Shown here: positions 62,721 through 64,000 of the stretch, piece by piece | Position numbering within the stretch: position 1 is the stretch's first letter | Layout of the letters: each line of letters begins with the position of its first letter | Assembly: GCF_001571005.1 (NCBI RefSeq) | Contig: NZ_BCST01000001.1 | Span: 558,001 to 622,000, forward strand | From: Herbiconiux solani NBRC 106740 | GTDB lineage: Bacteria; Actinomycetota; Actinomycetes; Actinomycetales; Microbacteriaceae | DNA length: 64,000 nucleotides | Direction: 5' to 3' | Notes under the pieces: model-generated | Told to the model about the DNA's origin: nothing | Database searches by the model: none | The model's input: the letters and a program-made list of their open reading frames with translations, nothing else | Position numbers and translations under genes: made by a program

Positions 62721-64000
62721 TGGATCTTCCGCCTCTTCCTGACTGTGCTCGTCCTGTCCGTGCCATGATACGTGCGCAACGACCTGGTCGACACCCGGGC
62801 CCGCAGCCGGGCCAGGAGTCCGCGGTCTCCGAGGAGGCGCTTCCGCTCCCGGTCCGAGGCCTGCCAGATCGCGATGAGCTCGGCCTCGGTCGGGGGCGCG
62901 GGCGAGTACAGCGCGCTGTCGACCCACTCGGCGAGCGCGAGGGCCTCGGGGGCACCGAGGGACCGGGCCGCTTCCCGCCGGGTCGCGTGCACCGGGGTCG
63001 GGATGGCGCCGTCCCGCGCCGAGTCGACGACCTCGGCCCATCCCCCCGCCGCCCGGCTGCGCGCCGAACCCCTCGTGCGCCGCCGGGCGCGGCGCCGGAG
63101 CTTCAGGGCGATCACGGTGAGGAAGGGGGCCGCGAGCACGGCCAGCACCCCGAGAGTGATGCCGGCCACGGCGAGGATGCGGAGCACGAGCGCGAGCACC
63201 GCATCCGGAGCCGCCGGCCGGTCGTCATCCTGCTGCGCCGGCGCGGAGTCCGCGGGTCCCTCGAGCTGGTCCGAGGCGGGCGGCACGACCTCGGGCGGCT
63301 GCACGGCGGTGGTGCTGTCGTCGGTGGCGCTGTCCGGGATGGGCCGCGGTTCGGGATTCGGGTCGACGGCGACCCAGCCGGCCTCGGCCGTGTAGACCTC
63401 GATCCACGCGGTCGCGTCGGAGCCGGTGACCGGGATGGCCGCCGGGGCGCCGGCGGACCCGCCTGATCCGGCGGCTCCGGCGGTTCCGGCGGTTCCGGCT
63501 GATCCGGCGACGTCCGTCACGGGGATGTCGAACCCCGTGGCGACCCGTGCCGGGAACCCCACGGTCTCGGCCAGCAGCGCGGCCGCCGCGGCGTACTGCT
63601 CGGCGTCGCCGACCATGGGCGTGCTCGTCAGGAACTCCTGCAGCCGGTCGGCACCGTGTCCCGATCGACTGAAGACCTCCCCGGTGAGGCCGCTCGAGAC
63701 GTACCCGCCATGAAGCCCGTCGAGGATGCCGGCCAGCCGCTCCCCCGGCGAACCCGACGCGGGCGCCCACTCGGATGCGCGGAGGGCCACCGCATCCGGG
63801 ACCCCCGTCCCCGGGGTGACGGCGAGCGGGCCGGGCGTGAGCGCTGTGAGGCCGGCTGCGGGAACGGGAGCGGGATCGCGCGTGACGAGCCGGTAGCGGT
63901 CGCCGTCGGCCAGCCCCACGGGATCGGCGACGGTCGCCACCGCACGACCGATGTAGAGCGCGTCCTGGAGCGCAGAGGCATCGGGCCCGTCGAAGGTGAC
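62717..64000 (-). CDS. Transglutaminase-fold membrane protein, catalytic residues absent (5' end outside window)
   Basis: The reading frame is open to base 64000, so only the last 427 residues are seen. They contain a transglutaminase-like core (LQEFLTSTPMVGDAEQYAAA, ARVATGFDIPV, TAWIEVYTAEAGWVAVDPNP), one transmembrane helix and a basic cytoplasmic tail. In active members the motif reads GDCEQF with HAWVEV; here Ala stands in place of the catalytic Cys and Thr in place of the His, while Asp remains. The protein is therefore predicted inactive as a cross-linker. A Gly/Ala-rich stretch made of repeated GSAGTAG-like units interrupts the core. It is followed by the FHA gene. Confidence 0.85.
   Translation of the reverse strand, partial: VTFDGPDASALQDALYIGRAVATVADPVGLADGDRYRLVTRDPAPVPAAGLTALTPGPLAVTPGTGVPDAVALRASEWAPASGSPGERLAGILDGLHGGYVSSGLTGEVFSRSGHGADRLQEFLTSTPMVGDAEQYAAAAALLAETVGFPARVATGFDIPVTDVAGSAGTAGTAGAAGSGGSAGAPAAIPVTGSDATAWIEVYTAEAGWVAVDPNPEPRPIPDSATDDSTTAVQPPEVVPPASDQLEGPADSAPAQQDDDRPAAPDAVLALVLRILAVAGITLGVLAVLAAPFLTVIALKLRRRARRRTRGSARSRAAGGWAEVVDSARDGAIPTPVHATRREAARSLGAPEALALAEWVDSALYSPAPPTEAELIAIWQASDRERKRLLGDRGLLARLRARVSTRSLRTYHGTDRTSTVRKRRKIQ

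Noticed and set aside
62755-62775. A third ATACGTGC sequence resembling the palindrome core
   Set aside because: It lies inside the transglutaminase-fold gene, lacks the second half and has no complementary arms.

Overview
The window is high-GC DNA (about 70% by eye, GTG starts common, 4-nt ATGA/GTGA gene overlaps frequent). Its gene content and order fit an actinobacterium of the family Microbacteriaceae; the genus cannot be fixed from the sequence alone. Family-level markers are a GarA/OdhI-type FHA switch next to FtsR, the rplU-rpmA-obgE-proB ... proA-nadD-rsfS cluster, the ileS-folC-DUF4233-ndk operon behind an actinobacterial ileS T-box, and ispG-rip-dxr.

Layout. 1-1.9 kb: two MerR regulators (one cut by the window edge) and a GarA-like FHA protein. 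2-6.3 kb: a DUF1295 membrane protein, an aldo/keto reductase, an alpha/beta hydrolase and a PPK2-type polyphosphate kinase. 6.3-10.6 kb: a 1081-aa LuxR/LAL regulator with internal tandem repeats, its small upstream partner, and a histidine-rich PadR repressor with paired operator-like repeats. 10.7-14.7 kb: a DyP peroxidase, an NtaA-type flavin monooxygenase divergent from an XRE-cupin regulator around a perfect AT-rich palindrome, and an SDR of mycofactocin-coupled type. 14.8-26.3 kb: tRNA-Ala and the housekeeping cluster, whose proB-proA junction holds a plus-strand block of a drug/metabolite transporter and two secreted proteins. 26.5-36.7 kb: RNase E/G, a VKOR protein, ndk, DUF4233, folC and ileS. 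36.7-42.9 kb: a TetR-linked peptide-type ABC importer. 43-50.6 kb: a 2127-aa LAXTG-anchored alpha-L-rhamnosidase and an AbiEi/DUF559-like gene. 50.6-55.5 kb: two non-mevalonate pathway genes around a site-2 protease, then a lipoprotein FKBP isomerase. 55.6-64 kb: a DHA2 efflux pump, a GH76 enzyme, an OsmC protein, GABA transaminase with asparaginase, a zinc-ribbon/FHA protein and the C-terminal part of a transglutaminase-fold membrane protein that lacks its catalytic residues.

How the genes fit together. Most of the window is core metabolism and translation. The accessory parts look built for scavenging (peptide importer, rhamnosidase, GH76) and redox or xenobiotic chemistry (DyP, NtaA-like monooxygenase, SDR, AKR, OsmC), each beside its own local regulator and operator-like DNA.

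The most unusual DNA is a pair of about 67-bp composite palindromes at 42885-42951 and 50559-50625. They share an asymmetric core but have different arms that co-vary. Both sit between convergent genes, and together they bracket the rhamnosidase and the DUF559-like gene. No CRISPR array, insertion sequence, prophage or rRNA was seen.
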